Source: JBBSGD01 sp038254435
GTDB taxonomy: Bacteria > Actinomycetota > CADDZG01 > WHSQ01
DNA: 40,590 nt
NCBI GenBank assembly: GCA_038254435.1
Contig: JBBSGD010000016.1
Coordinates: forward strand, 1 to 40,590
Reading direction: 5' to 3'
The translations under genes and the position numbers were made by a program. This document shows positions 40,286 to 40,590 of the stretch, one piece after another (position 1 is the stretch's first letter; the number at the start of each line of letters is the position of its first letter). Under the pieces are notes generated by a model. The model saw nothing but the letters and a program-made list of their open reading frames with translations, did not search any database and was not told the origin of the DNA.

Positions 40286-40590
40286 TTGGCGGCTAAGAAG
40301 ACGACTGGACGCAAGAAGTCGACTGGACGGAAGTCCGCCGCTCGCAAGTCGACGGGTCGTCGCAAGTCGACGGCACGCAGGAAGTCGACGGCGAGGAAGT
40401 CGACGGCGAGGAAGTCGACGGCGAGGAAGTCGACGGCGAGGAAGTCGACGGCACGCCGCAAGAAGTCGACGGGCCGCAAGAAGTCGACGGGCCGCAAGAA
40501 GTCGACGGGCCGCAAGAAGTCGACGGGCCGCAAGAAGTCGACGGGCCGCAAGAAGTCGACGGGCCGCAAGAAGTCGACGGGCCGCAAGAA
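40286..40590 (+). CDS. Lys/Arg-rich histone-H1-like protein, 5' part (runs off the window)
   Basis: At least 101 residues beginning MAAKKTTGRKKSTGRKSAAR, made almost wholly of Lys, Arg, Ser, Thr, Gly and Ala. First come KSTAR-type units, then KKSTGR units. TTG 40286 follows AGGAGGTGA by about six bases, an excellent ribosome binding site. Such tails occur at the C-terminus of actinobacterial HU (HupB) and in eukaryotic H1-like bacterial proteins, where they bind and compact DNA. No HU domain precedes the tail, so the protein starts directly with it. The 3' end is outside the window. The opposite-strand frame is an artefact of the repeat. Confidence 0.75.
   Translation, partial: MAAKKTTGRKKSTGRKSAARKSTGRRKSTARRKSTARKSTARKSTARKSTARKSTARRKKSTGRKKSTGRKKSTGRKKSTGRKKSTGRKKSTGRKKSTGRK
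40382..40441 (+). repeat. 15-bp tandem repeat (4 perfect copies)
   Basis: AAGTCGACGGCGAGG is repeated at 40382, 40397, 40412 and 40427, encoding KSTAR each time; a variant copy precedes and another follows. The identity between copies at DNA level indicates recent expansion or homogenisation by slippage. Confidence 0.9.
40460..40590 (+). repeat. 18-bp tandem repeat (7 full copies and a partial one)
   Basis: AAGAAGTCGACGGGCCGC starts at 40460, 40478, 40496, 40514, 40532, 40550 and 40568, followed by five bases of an eighth copy at the window edge, encoding KKSTGR. Copies are identical. The true copy number is unknown because the window ends inside the array. Confidence 0.9.

Noticed and set aside
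40129..40587. Minus-strand frame with RPVDFL repeats
   Set aside because: It is the complement of the KKSTGR/KSTAR DNA repeats; the + strand has the ribosome binding site, start codon and a sensible basic protein.
40382..40590. Regular short repeats resembling a CRISPR array
   Set aside because: There are no unique spacers; the units are contiguous and in frame within a coding sequence.

Overview
The window is GC-rich DNA, densely coding and almost all on the + strand, with many NTGA stop/start overlaps. A WhiB-family gene (39767-40039) is the best lineage marker: WhiB proteins are essentially confined to Actinobacteria. A PASTA Ser/Thr kinase, a 7Fe-type ferredoxin beside a KorAB pair of mycobacterial type, and several start codons placed 6-8 bases behind a TANNNT -10 box (leaderless pattern) agree with this. 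I infer a chromosomal segment of an aerobic, heterotrophic actinobacterium outside the well-known genera; the sequence alone does not fix the order. The right edge stops inside a short tandem repeat and the left edge inside an incomplete reading frame, so the piece is probably an assembly contig or clone insert.

Layout. 1-3.7 kb: end of an unknown gene, a pair of overlapping acyl-CoA dehydrogenase genes, and an SCP2/alpha-beta-hydrolase fusion. 3.8-8.6 kb: a stand-alone receiver, a YgfZ-like folate-binding protein, a metallo-beta-lactamase-fold hydrolase, a membrane-anchored sulfite-oxidase-like molybdoenzyme, a small membrane protein and a hydrolase. 8.7-19.4 kb: central carbon and lipoate block with dihydrolipoyl dehydrogenase, a divergent pyruvate kinase, (inverted) a secreted FG-GAP protein, then E2 - lipB - E1alpha - E1beta - lipA of a branched-chain-type 2-oxoacid dehydrogenase, and a Tag glycosylase whose start appears to be CTG. 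19.4-26.9 kb: a 14-TM exporter, acetoacetyl-CoA synthetase, ferredoxin and 2-oxoglutarate:ferredoxin oxidoreductase (KorAB).

26.9-29.6 kb holds the least expected locus: a two-gene module (a small protein with one N-terminal hydrophobic segment plus a roughly 300-residue HTTM/SdpB-like polytopic membrane protein) that is present twice in tandem, as A1-B1-A2-B2. It is preceded by an inverted repeat overlapping a probable promoter. The architecture recalls the SdpA-SdpB maturation pair of Bacillus, but no toxin precursor is visible. It is followed by a convergent PASTA kinase, a divergent TldD/TldE peptidase pair, a small membrane protein and an A-type Fe-S carrier.

34.5-40.6 kb: a lower-GC patch with a possible gene remnant, a hairpin, cobalamin-independent methionine synthase split into two genes (an N-terminal-like half without zinc ligands and a catalytic zinc half), a TPP riboswitch controlling an NCS1-type permease (probable thiamine-precursor uptake), a zinc-ribbon protein, a degenerate receiver, whiB, and the 5' part of a Lys/Arg/Ser/Thr-rich histone-H1-like gene made of 15- and 18-bp repeats that runs off the window.
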